DNA of 64,000 bases from Streptosporangiaceae bacterium (GTDB lineage: Bacteria > Actinomycetota > Actinomycetes > Streptosporangiales > Streptosporangiaceae). Shown here in pieces: positions 47,343 through 57,420 of this stretch. Within the stretch, counting starts at the first letter, position 1. Every line of letters starts with the position of its first letter. Under the pieces are notes generated by a model. The model was not told where the DNA came from, made no database searches, and saw nothing but the letters and a program-made list of their open reading frames with translations. Where the stretch lies: assembly GCA_019239975.1 (NCBI GenBank), contig JAFAZE010000035.1, positions 1-64,000 on the forward strand, read 5' to 3'. Made by a program: the position numbers and the translations under genes.

Positions 47343-48503
47343 ATGGCCGACGAGGCAGCGCCCCTGAACACGGCGCCCCTGAACACGGCGCCGCTGGCGA
47401 ACACGGCGGTGCCCGCGAACACGGCGCCCGCGAACACGGCGCCCGCGAACACGGCGTCGCTGAAGACAGGTGGCGGCCAGGGGTACCTGCGGATCGCCAC
47501 GGAAGAGGCTTTCGCGCCGCCGGAGCTGATGGCCCTGTGGCGCGACATGCTCGCATCCGGCGAGAGCGACGAGCCGGGGTTCGCCAGCCTGTCGGGGTTC
47601 TACCTCACCAGCGACGCCGAGCGCCCGGCGTGGGTCCGCAGCCGCCTCGCCGACGTGGGCGACCTGCGGCTCGCGGACATGGACGCGGCCGGCATCGACC
47701 GCCAGGTCGTCTCGCTGACCGCGCCAGGAACCCACGTGCTGCGCGCCGCGGACGCCGTCGCGATGGCCACGCTGGCGAACGACCAGCTCGCGGCCGCCTG
47801 CCGCGCGCACCCCACGAGGTTCAGCGGCCTGACCGCGATCGCGCCGCAGGACCCGGTCGCCGCGGCGAAGGAGATCGAGCGCGGCGCGCGCGAACTGGGC
47901 TTCCACGGGGTGATCGTCAACTCGCACGTCAACAGCGAGTACCTGGATAACCGCAGGTACTGGCCGGTCTTCGAGGCCGCGGAGGCGGTTGACGTTCCGG
48001 TCTACCTGCACCCGAACTTTCCGTCCCGCGGCCTGATCCAGCCGCTGCTCGAGGCCGGCCTCGACGGCGCGATCTACGGCTTCGCCGTGGAGACCGGGCT
48101 GCACCTGCTGCGGCTGATCACCGCGGGCGTCTTCGACGCCTTCCCCCGGCTCCGGATCGTGGTGGGCCACCTGGGCGAGGCGCTGCCGTTCTGGCTGTAC
48201 CGGCTCGACTACATGCACGCCGCCGGCGTGCGCTCGGGACGGTATGAGAGCATGAAGCCGATCAGCAGAAAGCCCAGTGAGTACCTGCGGTCGAACGTCT
48301 GGGTGACCACCAGCGGCATGCCGGACCCGGCGCCGATCATGTTCTGCCGCGAGGTGCTCGGCCCGGAGCACGTCCTGTATGCGATGGACTATCCGTACGA
48401 GTACGTCCCCGATGAGGTTCGCGTCCAGGACGGCCTCCCGCTGAGCCCGGCGGAGAAGAAGGCGTTCTTCCAGGGCAACGCGGAAACCGTGTTCGGCTTG
48501 TAG
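47343..48503 (+). CDS. Amidohydrolase family protein (ACMSD/decarboxylase-like)
   Basis: 386 aa from ATG 47343. The N-terminal ~35 residues are a five-residue tandem repeat (variations of Ala-Asn-Thr-Ala-Pro). A TIM-barrel amidohydrolase_2 domain follows: 'VNSHVNSEYLD', 'PVYLHPNFPSRG', 'VVGHLGEALPFW' and 'YAMDYPYEY' match metal-binding and active-site positions of the ACMSD/2,3-dihydroxybenzoate decarboxylase group. The first metal motif, usually H-x-H, is E-E-A ('IATEEAF'), as in the decarboxylase branch. It probably decarboxylates or hydrolyses an aromatic acid. Confidence 0.85.
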   Translation: MADEAAPLNTAPLNTAPLANTAVPANTAPANTAPANTASLKTGGGQGYLRIATEEAFAPPELMALWRDMLASGESDEPGFASLSGFYLTSDAERPAWVRSRLADVGDLRLADMDAAGIDRQVVSLTAPGTHVLRAADAVAMATLANDQLAAACRAHPTRFSGLTAIAPQDPVAAAKEIERGARELGFHGVIVNSHVNSEYLDNRRYWPVFEAAEAVDVPVYLHPNFPSRGLIQPLLEAGLDGAIYGFAVETGLHLLRLITAGVFDAFPRLRIVVGHLGEALPFWLYRLDYMHAAGVRSGRYESMKPISRKPSEYLRSNVWVTTSGMPDPAPIMFCREVLGPEHVLYAMDYPYEYVPDEVRVQDGLPLSPAEKKAFFQGNAETVFGL

Positions 48504-48563
48504 GGAGGTAAAGCCCTGCGGTCCCAGATGAGCAACCGCCCGGTAGCGGGGTAGTGCCTGCGT

Positions 48564-50030
48564 ATGGGGACAGCACCGGAGGAAACCGACCGTAAGTCGG
48601 AGGAGACTGACCGTAAAGCCGGCGGCCGGTGGCGTGCGTGGCGTAACTGGCTGCCGTTCCTCGCCAAGCCGCTGCGCCGCGGCGTTCTGCTGTTCGTCCT
48701 CCTGCTGATCATCGAGTACCTCGTCGTGCCCGAGCTCGTGGGCGCCAGCAAGGATCTGTACCTGCTCGGGCAGGTGAACGCCGCGTGGCTGGCCGCGGGC
48801 GTGATACTGGAGGGCGTGGCGCTGTTCTGTTACGCGCTGCTGAGCAAGGTCCTGCTGCCGCCGGACACGCCGGGCCTGTGGGTGCTGTTCCGCATCGATC
48901 TCGCCGCGGCGGCGGTGGCGCACGTGATCCCGGCCGGGACGGTGGGCAGCGCCGGGGTCGGCTACCGGCTGTTCACCACCAACGGCATCTCCGGCAAGGA
49001 CGCCGCCGTGATGATGGCGACCAAGGGTCTCGGGTCGACCGTGGTGCTGAACGTGCTGGTGTGGCTGTCCTTGGTGATCTCCATACCGCTGGCGGGGTTC
49101 CAGCCCATCTACGGGACCGTGGCCGTCATCGGGGCCGTCGCGATGACGGCGATCGGGATCCTGGTCTTCGGCATCACCAAGGGGTCCACGCGCGCCGCGC
49201 GCATCCTGTGTCTCATCGGCGACAGGATCCCGGGCGTGAGCGGCGAGCGGCTCGAAGAGACCATCCGCGACGCGGCGAACCGGTTCTCCATACTCGCGCG
49301 CAACCGGAGGGTGATGGCCTGGGCGCTGACCTGGGCCGCGCTGAACTGGCTGCTCGACGCCGCGTCGCTGTGGTGTTTCGTGGCGGCCTTCGGCCACGTG
49401 GTCAACCCCGTGGAGCTGTTCGCCGCCTATGGGGTCGCGAACATGGCGGGCGCCATTCCGCTGACCCCGGGCGGCCTGGGCGTGGTCGACTCGGTGACCC
49501 CGCTGCTGCTCGTCAGCTTCGGCGTCACCCGCAGCGTCGCCACCCTCGGCGTGCTCGGCTGGCGGCTGGTCAACTTCTGGCTGCCGATCCCCACCGGCGC
49601 CCTCAGCTACGTCTCACTGAAGGTGCCACGCGGTGCCGGCCTCAAGGCGATGCGCTCCGCCATCGCCGCCATGCGCAAGAACCTCGCGCCCCACCCCTGG
49701 AGCGAGCCGCGGCACGATGACGAGATCCGCGCCGGCGCCCTCGCCGGGGATCCGCCCCCCGGGGATCCGCCCGCCGACGGACCGCTCGCCGGGGATCCGG
49801 CCGCCGGCGATCCGGCCGCCGAAGAACCGCCCGTCGGCAGCCCGGCAGGCGGCAGACCGCCCGTCGGCAGCCCGGCCGTCGGCGAACCTGCAGGCGGTGA
49901 ACCGGCAGGCGGCGAACCGCCCGTCGGCAGCCCGGCCGTCGGCGAACCTGCAGGCGGTGAACCGGCAGGCGGCAGACCGCCTGTCGGCAGCCCGGCCGTC
50001 GGCGAACCGCCGCCGGACGCTACTGCTTGA
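48564..50030 (+). CDS. YbhN/UPF0104 (LPG synthase TM region-like) membrane protein
   Basis: 488 aa. Basic N-terminus, then about eight membrane helices with the family signature '[25 protein letters not shown]'. This is the transmembrane part of MprF-type proteins without the catalytic domain, so a lipid-flipping or related role is inferred. The last ~100 residues are Gly/Pro/Glu repeats; DNA at about 49860-49980 contains a 60-bp unit repeated almost exactly. The 3' end overlaps the convergent aceE stop by 11 bp. Confidence 0.85.
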   Translation: MGTAPEETDRKSEETDRKAGGRWRAWRNWLPFLAKPLRRGVLLFVLLLIIEYLVVPELVGASKDLYLLGQVNAAWLAAGVILEGVALFCYALLSKVLLPPDTPGLWVLFRIDLAAAAVAHVIPAGTVGSAGVGYRLFTTNGISGKDAAVMMATKGLGSTVVLNVLVWLSLVISIPLAGFQPIYGTVAVIGAVAMTAIGILVFGITKGSTRAARILCLIGDRIPGVSGERLEETIRDAANRFSILARNRRVMAWALTWAALNWLLDAASLWCFVAAFGHVVNPVELFAAYGVANMAGAIPLTPGGLGVVDSVTPLLLVSFGVTRSVATLGVLGWRLVNFWLPIPTGALSYVSLKVPRGAGLKAMRSAIAAMRKNLAPHPWSEPRHDDEIRAGALAGDPPPGDPPADGPLAGDPAAGDPAAEEPPVGSPAGGRPPVGSPAVGEPAGGEPAGGEPPVGSPAVGEPAGGEPAGGRPPVGSPAVGEPPPDATA

Positions 50031-52947
50031 GGGCCTCGCTGACCGAGAGGTCCAGCCGGTACCTGGCGATCGCCTGGGCGGGCAGGCTCGCGTCCACCGC
50101 GCCGCCACGGGCCAGCTCCCACAGCACAGCGACCGTGATCGACTCGGCGTCCACGTGGAAGAACCGCCGCGCCGCCGGGCGGGTGTCGGAGAAACCGAAC
50201 CCGTCGGTGCCCAGCGACGTGTACGCTCCCGGCACCCAGCGGGCGATCTGGTCCGGGACCGCCTTGATCCAGTCGCTCACCGCCACCACCGGGCCTGGCG
50301 CGCTGGACAGCGCGGAGGTCACGTACGGCACCCGCGGCGCCTCGTCCGGGTGCAGCATGTTCCACGACTCGCAGGCGAGCGCGTCGCGCCGCAGCTCCGT
50401 CCACGACGTCGCCGACCACACGTCCGCCGCGACGCCCCAGTCTTCCGCCAGCAGCTGCTGTGCGTTCAGCGCCCAGCGCATCGCCACGCCGGAGGCGAGG
50501 ATCTGCGCGCGCGCCCCGGTACCGGCCGCCCCACCGGCGCCCGCCCCGGCACCGGTACCGACCGCCCCGGCGGAAACAGGGAAGCCGCCCGGTGATACCA
50601 CCGCTCGTTCGGCGGAACCCGAACCCCGGCCAAGGGCGGCGAGCCAGTCTTCCGCGGTGGCCGGCCGGTCACCTGCCTGGGAGCCGGAATCCCCGGCGCC
50701 AGGAGCCGCGGCGTACCGGTACAGCCCGCGCAGGATGCCCTGCTCCAGCGCTGCGGGACCGCCCTCGTAGCCCGCGGGCTCGGGCGGCTGCGGGTACGGC
50801 TCGTTGTAGACGGTGAGGTAGTAGAAGATGTTCTCGCCGTCCGGGTGCTCCGGCGTGGCGTCGTACATCCGGCGCAGCGCGTCCCGCATGACGTACGCGA
50901 GCTCGTACGCCCACGCGCAGTCGTACGACACGCACGCCTCGCTCACCGACGACAGCAGCACCGAGTGCCCGTCGTTGTGCTGCAGGCCCTCGCCGGTCAG
51001 CGTGGTCCGCCCGGCGGTCGCCCCCAGCAGGAAACCCCGCCCGAGCTGGTCGCCGAGCGCCCACATCTGGTCGCCCGTGCGCTGCCAGCCGAACATCGAG
51101 TAGAACACGTACACCGGGATCATGTGCGTGCCGTGGGTGGCGTATGAGGTGCCCGCGGCGATCACCGAGCCCATCGCGCCGGCCTCGCTGATGCCCTCGT
51201 GCAGGATCTGGCCGCGCGTCGACTCCTTGTACGACAGCAGCAGGTTGCGGTCCACGGCCTCGTATGTCTGGCCGAGCGAGGAGTAGATCTTCGCGGTCGG
51301 GAACAGCGAGTCCATGCCGAACGTGCGCGCCTCGTCGGGGATGACCGGCACGAAGCGGTCACCGGTCACCGGGTCCTTCATGAGCTCCTTGAGCAGCCGC
51401 ACGAACGCCATCGTGGTCGCGACCGCCTGCCTGCCCGAGCCCTTGCGCAGTTCCTCGTAGACCGAGTCGGCCGGCTGCGACAGCGGCTTGGCGCGCACCA
51501 CCCGGCGCGGCAGCACCCCGCCCAGGGCGGCGCGCCGCTCCCGCATGTACTGGATCTCGTGGGAGTCCTCGCCCGGGTGGTAGTACGGGGGCAGTTCGGC
51601 CTCGAGCGCCGCGTCGGAGATCGGCAGGTAGAGCCGGTCCCTGAACTCCTTCAGCTCCGCCACGGTGAGCTTCTTCATCTGATGGGTGGCGTTGCGGGCC
51701 TCGAAGTCCTTGCCCAGCGTCCAGCCCTTGATCGTGTGCGCGAGAATCACCGTCGGCTGGCCGGTGTGCTCGCGCGCCGCCTTGAACGCCGCGTACACCT
51801 TCCGGTAGTCGTGCCCGCCGCGGGACAGGTTCCGCAGCTCGTCGTCGGACAGGTGCTCCACCATCTTGCGCAGCCGCGGGTCGCCGCCGAAGAAGTTCTC
51901 CCTGATGTACGCGCCCGACTCCACGCTGTACGTCTGGAACTGGCCGTCCGGCGTGGTGTTCATCTTGTTGACGAGCACGCCGTCGGTGTCCTGGGCCAGC
52001 AGCGGGTCCCAGTCGCGGCCCCAGATCACCTTGATCACGTTCCACCCGGCGCCGCGGAAGTACGCCTCGAGCTCCTGGATGATCTTCCCGTTGCCGCGCA
52101 CCGGGCCGTCCAGCCGCTGCAGGTTGCAGTTGATGACGAACGTGAGGTTGTCGAGCTCCTCGCGCGCGGCGAGGCCGATCGCGCCGAGCGCCTCCGGCTC
52201 GTCCATCTCGCCGTCGCCGAGGAACGCCCATACGTGCGACCGCGACGTGTCGTGCAGCTCGCGGGCCAGCAGGTAGCGGTTGAACCGCGCCTGGTAGATC
52301 GCGTTGAGCGCACCGAGGCCCATGGATACCGTCGGGAACTCCCAGAAGTCGGGCATCAGCCGGGGGTGCGGGTAGGAGGGCAGCCCGCCGCCCGGGTGGG
52401 ACAGCTCCTGCCGGAACCCGTCGAGCTGGTGCTCGGCGAGCCGGCCCTCCAGGAAGGCGCGGGCGTAGATGCCGGGCGCCGCGTGGCCCTGGATGAACAC
52501 CTGGTCGCCGGACTCGCCGTGGTCCTTGCCGCGAAAGAAGTGGTTGAACCCGACCTCGTACAGGCTCGCCGCCGACGCGTACGTCGCTATGTGGCCGCCC
52601 ACCCCCAGGCCGGGCCGGTTCGCCCGGGACACCATGATGGCGGCGTTCCACCGGATGTACGCCCTGATCCGCCGCTCGACGTACTCGTCGCCGGGGAACC
52701 ACGGCTCCCGCTCCGGCGGGATCGTGTTGATGTAGTCGGTGCTGCGCAGGCCGGGCACGCCGACCTGCTGCTCGCGCGCGCGCTCGAGCAGCCTCAGCAT
52801 GAGGTAACGGGCGCGGCCGCGGCCGCGGGTCCGCGTGACCGCGTCGAAGGAGTCGACCCATTCCCTGGTCTCGTCCGGGTCTATGTCGGGTAGCTGCGTG
52901 GGCAGCCCGTCGCTGATGATCGAGAAGCGCTGTCGTCCGGAAGCCAC
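50020..52947 (-). CDS. aceE: Pyruvate dehydrogenase E1 component (homodimeric type)
   Basis: 975 aa from GTG 52947. Thiamine-diphosphate enzyme that decarboxylates pyruvate and passes the acetyl group to E2. The ThDP motif is '[10 protein letters not shown]...[17 protein letters not shown]'; the phosphate-contacting and active-site loop regions ('[11 protein letters not shown]', 'GGHIATYAS', 'LQHNDGHS') are intact. A Gly/Ala/Ser-rich segment of about 65 residues near residues 775-840 (50510-50690) interrupts the C-terminal domain and makes the protein longer than the usual ~890-930 aa. E2 and E3 are not in the window. Confidence 0.95.
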   Translation of the reverse strand: MASGRQRFSIISDGLPTQLPDIDPDETREWVDSFDAVTRTRGRGRARYLMLRLLERAREQQVGVPGLRSTDYINTIPPEREPWFPGDEYVERRIRAYIRWNAAIMVSRANRPGLGVGGHIATYASAASLYEVGFNHFFRGKDHGESGDQVFIQGHAAPGIYARAFLEGRLAEHQLDGFRQELSHPGGGLPSYPHPRLMPDFWEFPTVSMGLGALNAIYQARFNRYLLARELHDTSRSHVWAFLGDGEMDEPEALGAIGLAAREELDNLTFVINCNLQRLDGPVRGNGKIIQELEAYFRGAGWNVIKVIWGRDWDPLLAQDTDGVLVNKMNTTPDGQFQTYSVESGAYIRENFFGGDPRLRKMVEHLSDDELRNLSRGGHDYRKVYAAFKAAREHTGQPTVILAHTIKGWTLGKDFEARNATHQMKKLTVAELKEFRDRLYLPISDAALEAELPPYYHPGEDSHEIQYMRERRAALGGVLPRRVVRAKPLSQPADSVYEELRKGSGRQAVATTMAFVRLLKELMKDPVTGDRFVPVIPDEARTFGMDSLFPTAKIYSSLGQTYEAVDRNLLLSYKESTRGQILHEGISEAGAMGSVIAAGTSYATHGTHMIPVYVFYSMFGWQRTGDQMWALGDQLGRGFLLGATAGRTTLTGEGLQHNDGHSVLLSSVSEACVSYDCAWAYELAYVMRDALRRMYDATPEHPDGENIFYYLTVYNEPYPQPPEPAGYEGGPAALEQGILRGLYRYAAAPGAGDSGSQAGDRPATAEDWLAALGRGSGSAERAVVSPGGFPVSAGAVGTGAGAGAGGAAGTGARAQILASGVAMRWALNAQQLLAEDWGVAADVWSATSWTELRRDALACESWNMLHPDEAPRVPYVTSALSSAPGPVVAVSDWIKAVPDQIARWVPGAYTSLGTDGFGFSDTRPAARRFFHVDAESITVAVLWELARGGAVDASLPAQAIARYRLDLSVSEALKQ

Positions 52948-53402
52948 GGGGTAGCCTCGCCTTCCGCAGGTTTCGGGGCGGCTCTTGGCCGCAGGTGCTG
53001 TCACTACTTGTTGTCCAGACCAATCGTCGTACGACTTGGCCGGATTTGCATCTCTACCAGACGGTAACCGCTGCGGAGGGGTATCGAGTCCCGTGCCGAT
53101 GTCGCGGGAAGCAGCCATACCCCTTACGGTACGTGGCAGCGGGGACATCGGCGCCGCGGCAGCCGGCGCACTGGCACCGCCGCGGGTAACGCCGGCGCAC
53201 CGCTGGGAAGATCAATATATGGCGGCGGTTTTTCGGGCTGGGAGCATTGCCACTTGCGCGCGGAGCCGACCCAGTGTGAACTGTCCCAACAAGAAGAACT
53301 GACGCGGCATCATCGTCAGGCGGCTGACCAGGGGGGAGACACGCCCGTGGTCGGTGGGCAGGACGTAGCGATGGCGCGGGAAAGGACTGGGGAGGAAAGT
53401 CA
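52948..53402. promoter_or_regulatory. 455-bp divergent promoter region of aceE and DUF3052
   Basis: No convincing gene. The aceE leader occupies the left part (gcgagg before its GTG). A 10-bp palindrome gtcgtacgac at 53026-53035 is the clearest symmetric site, in a relatively AT-rich stretch. Around 53210-53240 there is another AT-rich patch that could serve the DUF3052 gene. No repeats. Confidence 0.4.
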
Positions 53403-53831
53403 GTGAGCGCGACCGCGCGCCAGGCGCAGGATGAACGCGGCCAGGCCGAGCGGCTCGGCATAAAGTCGGGCCAGGTGGTGCAGGAAATCGGCTATGACAC
53501 CGATTGCGACGAGCAGCTGCGCGGCGCGATCGCCGGGATCGAGGGCGTTGAGCTCGTCGGCGAGGACTACGACGACGTCGTCGACGTGGTCCTGATGTGG
53601 TGGCGGGAGGATGACGGCGACCTCGTCGACGCGCTGGTCGATGCCCTCACACCGCTGACCGACGGCGGGTACATCTGGCTGCTGACGCCCAAGGCGGGCA
53701 GGCCCGGCCACGTCGAGCCGAGCGATATCGGCGAGGCGGCGCCGACGGCGGGACTGTCTCAGACATCGAGTGTGAGTGCCGGCCGTGACTGGTCGGGGAC
53801 ACGGCTGGTGGCACCCCGGGCGCGCCGCTGA
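53403..53831 (+). CDS. DUF3052 family protein
   Basis: 142 aa from GTG 53403 with 'ggaggaaag' upstream. 'AERLGIKSGQVVQEIGYDTDCDEQLR' and 'WWREDDGDLVDALVDAL' are typical of this small actinobacterial family, usually encoded beside aceE. The function is unknown. The acidic core and lack of membrane segments suggest a cytoplasmic partner protein. The last ~35 residues are poorly conserved. Confidence 0.9.
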   Translation: MSATARQAQDERGQAERLGIKSGQVVQEIGYDTDCDEQLRGAIAGIEGVELVGEDYDDVVDVVLMWWREDDGDLVDALVDALTPLTDGGYIWLLTPKAGRPGHVEPSDIGEAAPTAGLSQTSSVSAGRDWSGTRLVAPRARR

Positions 53832-53935
53832 CCGTCTGATCATTCCTGGATTTCTGAACGGGCCGTGGCTTCGCGTGTACCGGAGCGGTGGCACACTTGG
53901 GGGCGATGCAAGAGTCGGCGCGAAAGGAACCAGGA

Positions 53936-54397
53936 ATGGCAGTAGAGGTGGGCGACCGGGCCCCGGACTTCGAGCTGAAGGACCAGCACGGCACGCCGGT
54001 GCGCCTGTCGGGCTTCCGTGGCGCCAAGAACGTGGTGCTCGTGTTCTACCCGCTCGCGTTCAGCGGCGTGTGCACCAGCGAGCTGTGCGCGATGCGCGAC
54101 GACTTCCCCGAGGTCAACCGGGACGACGTGGAGCTGCTCACGGTCTCGGTGGACTCCACGTTCACGCACCGGGCCTGGTCCGACGCCGAGCACTTCGAGT
54201 TCCCCCTGCTGTCCGACTTCTGGCCGCACGGCGCGGTCGCGACGGAATACGGGGTGTTCGATGCCGAGCGCGGGATCGCGACGCGCGGGACTTTCGTCAT
54301 CGACAAGGACGGCGTCGTCCGGTGGAAGGTGGTCCACCCGGTGCCGCAGGCGCGGGACATCGCCGACTACCAGAAGGCGCTCGCCGAGCTGGACTAG
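53936..54397 (+). CDS. Peroxiredoxin (AhpE/Bcp-like)
   Basis: 153 aa from ATG 53936 ('MAVEVGDRAPDFELKDQHG'), with 'aaggaaccagga' upstream. Thioredoxin fold; the peroxidatic Cys lies in 'LAFSGVCTSELCAMRDDFP' (P-x-x-x-T/S-x-x-C), with a further Cys four residues later. It reduces hydrogen peroxide or organic peroxides. The AhpE group, close to this sequence, uses mycothiol or mycoredoxin. Followed by a double hairpin (54409-54448). Confidence 0.9.
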   Translation: MAVEVGDRAPDFELKDQHGTPVRLSGFRGAKNVVLVFYPLAFSGVCTSELCAMRDDFPEVNRDDVELLTVSVDSTFTHRAWSDAEHFEFPLLSDFWPHGAVATEYGVFDAERGIATRGTFVIDKDGVVRWKVVHPVPQARDIADYQKALAELD

Positions 54398-54408
54398 ATT
54401 TTGCGCAG

Positions 54409-54448
54409 CCCCCGCTCCGCGCGGGGGATCGAGGGGGTCGCCCCCTCG
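54409..54448 (+). terminator. Double hairpin after the peroxiredoxin gene
   Basis: Hairpin 1: cccccgc-N5-gcggggg (54409-54427). Hairpin 2: cgaggggg-tcg-ccccctcg (54430-54448), an 8-bp perfect stem with a 3-nt loop. They begin 11 bp after the stop. GC-only stems without U-tract are common actinobacterial transcript ends. Confidence 0.6.
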
Positions 54449-54481
54449 GGAACATGTAGAGCGTACAGAGGGGACGACGGG

Positions 54482-54820
54482 GTGCCGTGTTATCGCTGCG
54501 GCATACGGCAGGTGGACCCGGAGCGGGGCAAGAGCCCCTGGCGGCGTGGCGTGCTCCAGGACCACCAGGTGCTCGTGTGCCCGGCGTGCCAGGCGTCCAC
54601 GGACTGGGCGGCCGAACTTGACCACTGCGGCGGGTGCGGCAGCGCGCACCTGATCAGGCGGCTGGGCCAGGTGGAGTGCCTCGACTGCGGTTTGGTGCGC
54701 GGTGAGGAGTCCTGGCCGGCCCCCTCACCGCCGCCCCCGCCGCCCGGGCGCCGCGGCAGTGACCCCGCGCTCGCCGCCGAAGTAGCGCGCGCCCTGGAAC
54801 GCGTCCTAGGCCACCGCTAA
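54482..54820 (+). CDS. Small zinc-ribbon protein
   Basis: 112 aa from GTG 54482. Four Cys pairs: 'CYRCG' at the very N-terminus, 'CPAC', 'CGGCG' and 'CLDCG', making two zinc ribbons. A Pro-rich linker and a short Ala/Glu helix finish the protein. No catalytic motif. It may bind nucleic acid or protein; I do not recognise a named family. Confidence 0.7.
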   Translation: MPCYRCGIRQVDPERGKSPWRRGVLQDHQVLVCPACQASTDWAAELDHCGGCGSAHLIRRLGQVECLDCGLVRGEESWPAPSPPPPPPGRRGSDPALAAEVARALERVLGHR

Positions 54821-55159
54821 CCGCCCCGCCCCGTCGTGCCCCGCGCCCAGCGTCCCGCGCCCCGCACCCGCCCGCGCCCCAGCGTGCCCCGTACCCAGCG
54901 TCCCGCGCCCCGCACCCGCCCGCGCTCCAGCGTGCCCTGCGTCGGCCGACGTCATTGGCACCGACGGCACCGTCGGTCCCACAGCCACCCCAGGTATCGC
55001 ACTGACCCGCACGTCCGCAGCGGAGGCGCCTCCGCATCGGCCCGCAACGGCCTGCGTGGTCTGTGCCCCCTTCCTCTGGCCGCCCACCCCCCGCCGTCGG
55101 CCCCCAAAACCCCCTCATACGCCCCAGATGCCCGATTCGCCCCACTCGCTAAGGCGGCG
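54821..55159. repeat. GC-rich spacer with duplicated segment
   Basis: A ~48-bp segment (cccagcgtcccgcgccccgc and its continuation) occurs twice in 54841-54940. The rest up to 55159 is low-complexity GC-rich DNA with no supported gene. Confidence 0.6.
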
Positions 55160-55210
55160 TTTCATGATCGCGGAATCGGCGGGTCGTGGGTGACACCTTT
55201 GTTTCCACGA
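55160..55210 (+). repeat. 51-bp dispersed element, copy B
   Basis: Starts tttcatgatcg and ends gtttccacga; the same length as copy A at 45500-45550 (minus strand), 37/51 identical, with fully conserved ends. Like copy A it sits in a ~1-kb gene-free island beside tandem repeats. Confidence 0.65.
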
Positions 55211-55309
55211 CACCGTTACCGGCTGGTAGGCCGTGGAAATTAGGGGTCACGGGCACATGGCGCTCTTGTCACATCGGACACCCCGTTCTCTTCGTGCCTA
55301 TTTGCCCCA

Positions 55310-55790
55310 CCCCGGCTGGGCCGCTGGCCAACGGCTTGCCTCATCCCGGCTGGGTCGGCGGCCGGTGGCTTGTCCCATCCTGGCTGGGCGGCTGGCCGGT
55401 GGCTTGTCCCACTCCGGCTGGGCCGCTGGCTAACGGCTTGCCTCATCCCGGCTGGGCCGCTGGCCGACGGCTTGCCTCATCCCGGCTGGGCCGGCGGCCG
55501 GTGGCTTGTTCCATCTTGGCTGGGCCGCCGGCCGACGGCTTGTCCCATCCCCGGCCGGGGCGGCGGCCGACGGCTTGCCTCATCCCCGCCGGGCCGCTGG
55601 CCGGTGGCTTGTCCCACCCCCGGCCTGGCCGCCGGCCGACGGCTTGTCCCATCCCCCGGGGCGGCGGCCGACGGCTTGTCCCATCCCCGGCCGGGCCGCT
55701 GGCCGGTGGCTTGTCCCACCCCCGGCCGGGGCGTCGACCGACGGCTTGCCCACCCCCGGCCGGGGCGCCGGCCGGTGGCTTGCCCCACCC
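55310..55790. repeat. Minisatellite of about 14 units of 33-36 bp
   Basis: Imperfect tandem repeat with a core of ggcttgtcccatcccggctg then ggccgctggccgac; most units are 36 bp. It stays open in several frames because of the unit length, but the frames give only Pro/Gly/Ala repeats with no ribosome site, so I do not call a gene. It ends ~100 bp before the CBS gene. Confidence 0.85.
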
Positions 55791-55894
55791 CTCACCCTCT
55801 ATGGCCGTCGGCCGGCGGGTTTGGGCTTGGGTTTAGCACGTGCGGGGGCTGGTAGCGAGACGGGCGGGGGAGACGCGAAGCGAGGAGGCATCTC

Positions 55895-56311
55895 ATGGGC
55901 ACCAAGGTGCGAGACGTGATGACGCCAGATCCGATCGGCGTGTACTACGACCAGACGATCGGCGAGGCCGCGCAGGTGATGCGGGACGCGGGCGTCGGGG
56001 CTGTGCTCGTGGTCAACGGCCAGGAGCTCTGCGGTGTCGTAACCGACCGTGACCTGGTGGTCCGCGCCGTGGCCGAGTCGATGGGGCCGGATCACGCGGT
56101 GGGTCCCCTGGCGAGCCCGGACCTCGTCGGCGTGCATGCCGACGACGACACGAGCGAAGCCGTCCGGCTGATGCGCCGGCACGCGATCCGCAGGCTTCCG
56201 GTCATCGATGAGGGGCAGGTCGCCGGAATGGTCTCGCTGGGCGACATCGCCATCGCCCGCGACTCGGGATCCGCGCTCGCCGACGTGTGCAGGGCGAAGC
56301 CGAACACCTGA
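55895..56311 (+). CDS. CBS domain pair protein
   Basis: 138 aa consisting of two CBS motifs: 'VRDVMTPDPIGVYYDQTIGEA' with 'GVVTDRDLVVRAV', and 'SEAVRLMRRHAIRRLPVIDEG' with 'GMVSLGDIA'. Such pairs bind adenine nucleotides and act as energy or stress sensors. gaggagg precedes the ATG. Its stop overlaps the next start (TGATG), so it is co-translated with the LigD-type polymerase gene. Confidence 0.92.
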   Translation: MGTKVRDVMTPDPIGVYYDQTIGEAAQVMRDAGVGAVLVVNGQELCGVVTDRDLVVRAVAESMGPDHAVGPLASPDLVGVHADDDTSEAVRLMRRHAIRRLPVIDEGQVAGMVSLGDIAIARDSGSALADVCRAKPNT

Positions 56312-57219
56312 TGTCCGGGGACATGACGGTCGAGGGGGTACGGCTGTCCAGGCCGGAGAAGATCCTCTTCCCGGAGGACGGCGTCAGCAAGGCCGATCTG
56401 GCCACCTACTACTCCCGTGTTGCCGGGCGGATGCTGCCGTTCCTGCGTGACCGCCCCATCTCGATGACACGGTTCCCTGACGGTATAACGGGCCACAGTT
56501 TCGTTCAGAAGAACGTGCCGGAGTACTTCCCCGACTGGATGCGCCGGGTCGAGGTGAAGAAGCAGGACGGGATCGTCGAGCACGTCATCTGCGACAAGGC
56601 CGCCACCCTGGTGTATCTGGCCAACCAGGCCTGCATAGAGCCGCACGCGTTTCTCAGCCGCGCCGGCCGGCTCGACTTCCCCGACCAGCTCATCATCGAT
56701 CTCGACCCGCCAGGCGAGGAGCGGTTTCCCGACGCGCGGCGTGCCGCGCTGTGGGTGCGGGAGCTTCTCGAGGGCGACCTCGGCCTGCGCGGCTACGTGA
56801 GGACCACCGGCGGGAACGGCCTCCACGTGCACGTGCCGCTCAACCGGCAGGCCGGCTTCGATGCGGTACGGGACTTCGCGCACCAGGTCGCGCGGGTGCT
56901 CGCGGCCCGGCATCCCGACGTGCTCACCGCCGAGCAGCGCAAGGACAAGCGCGGTGACCGGGTGTATCTGGACATGATGCGCAACGGCTACGCGCAGACG
57001 GCCGTGGCGTCGTACGCCGTCCGCGCCCGCACCGGGGCGACGGTCGCCACGCCGCTGAGCTGGGAAGAGGCGGAGGACGACGGGTTGACGCCGCGCCGGT
57101 TCACGATCCGCAGCGTGCTCGACCGGGAGCCGCCCGGCCCGTGGGACGGCTTCGCCCGGCACGCCCAGGGGCTTACCAAGGCGGCGGATCGCCTGGCTGC
57201 CCTGGCTGACCCGGTTTAG
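56311..57219 (+). CDS. Stand-alone LigD-type polymerase/primase domain (PolDom)
   Basis: 302 aa from ATG 56311 in the TGATG overlap; ATG 56323 is possible. Archaeo-eukaryotic primase fold: 'LIIDLDPPGEE' holds the D-x-D metal pair and 'GGNGLHVHVPL' the H-x-H, followed by 'KDKRGDRVYLDMMRN' with the third acid. In multi-domain LigD this module adds ribonucleotides at double-strand-break ends. Here ligase and phosphoesterase modules are absent and no Ku gene is in the window, so any end-joining partners are elsewhere. Confidence 0.9.
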   Translation: MSGDMTVEGVRLSRPEKILFPEDGVSKADLATYYSRVAGRMLPFLRDRPISMTRFPDGITGHSFVQKNVPEYFPDWMRRVEVKKQDGIVEHVICDKAATLVYLANQACIEPHAFLSRAGRLDFPDQLIIDLDPPGEERFPDARRAALWVRELLEGDLGLRGYVRTTGGNGLHVHVPLNRQAGFDAVRDFAHQVARVLAARHPDVLTAEQRKDKRGDRVYLDMMRNGYAQTAVASYAVRARTGATVATPLSWEEAEDDGLTPRRFTIRSVLDREPPGPWDGFARHAQGLTKAADRLAALADPV

Positions 57220-57420
57220 GGCTCGAGCTCGCCGGCATCGACATGGCATCGACATGGCCTCCATCGCCGCTGCCGCTGACCCGCAAGCTAACGGCGAGTA
57301 GCGCGGTGCCGGTCCGGGGGCGGCCGTCCGGAACGCCTTACCACACGTTTTATCTCCGTGCACAGGGTAGAGAAATTTTTTACCCGAAGTACCAAAGAGG
57401 GGCCGCCAAAAGCGGCTCCG

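Noticed and set aside
55186..55836. Long open frame of 216 codons across the 36-bp minisatellite.
   Set aside because: Openness follows from the 36-bp period; no ribosome site and no domain. Treated as repeat.
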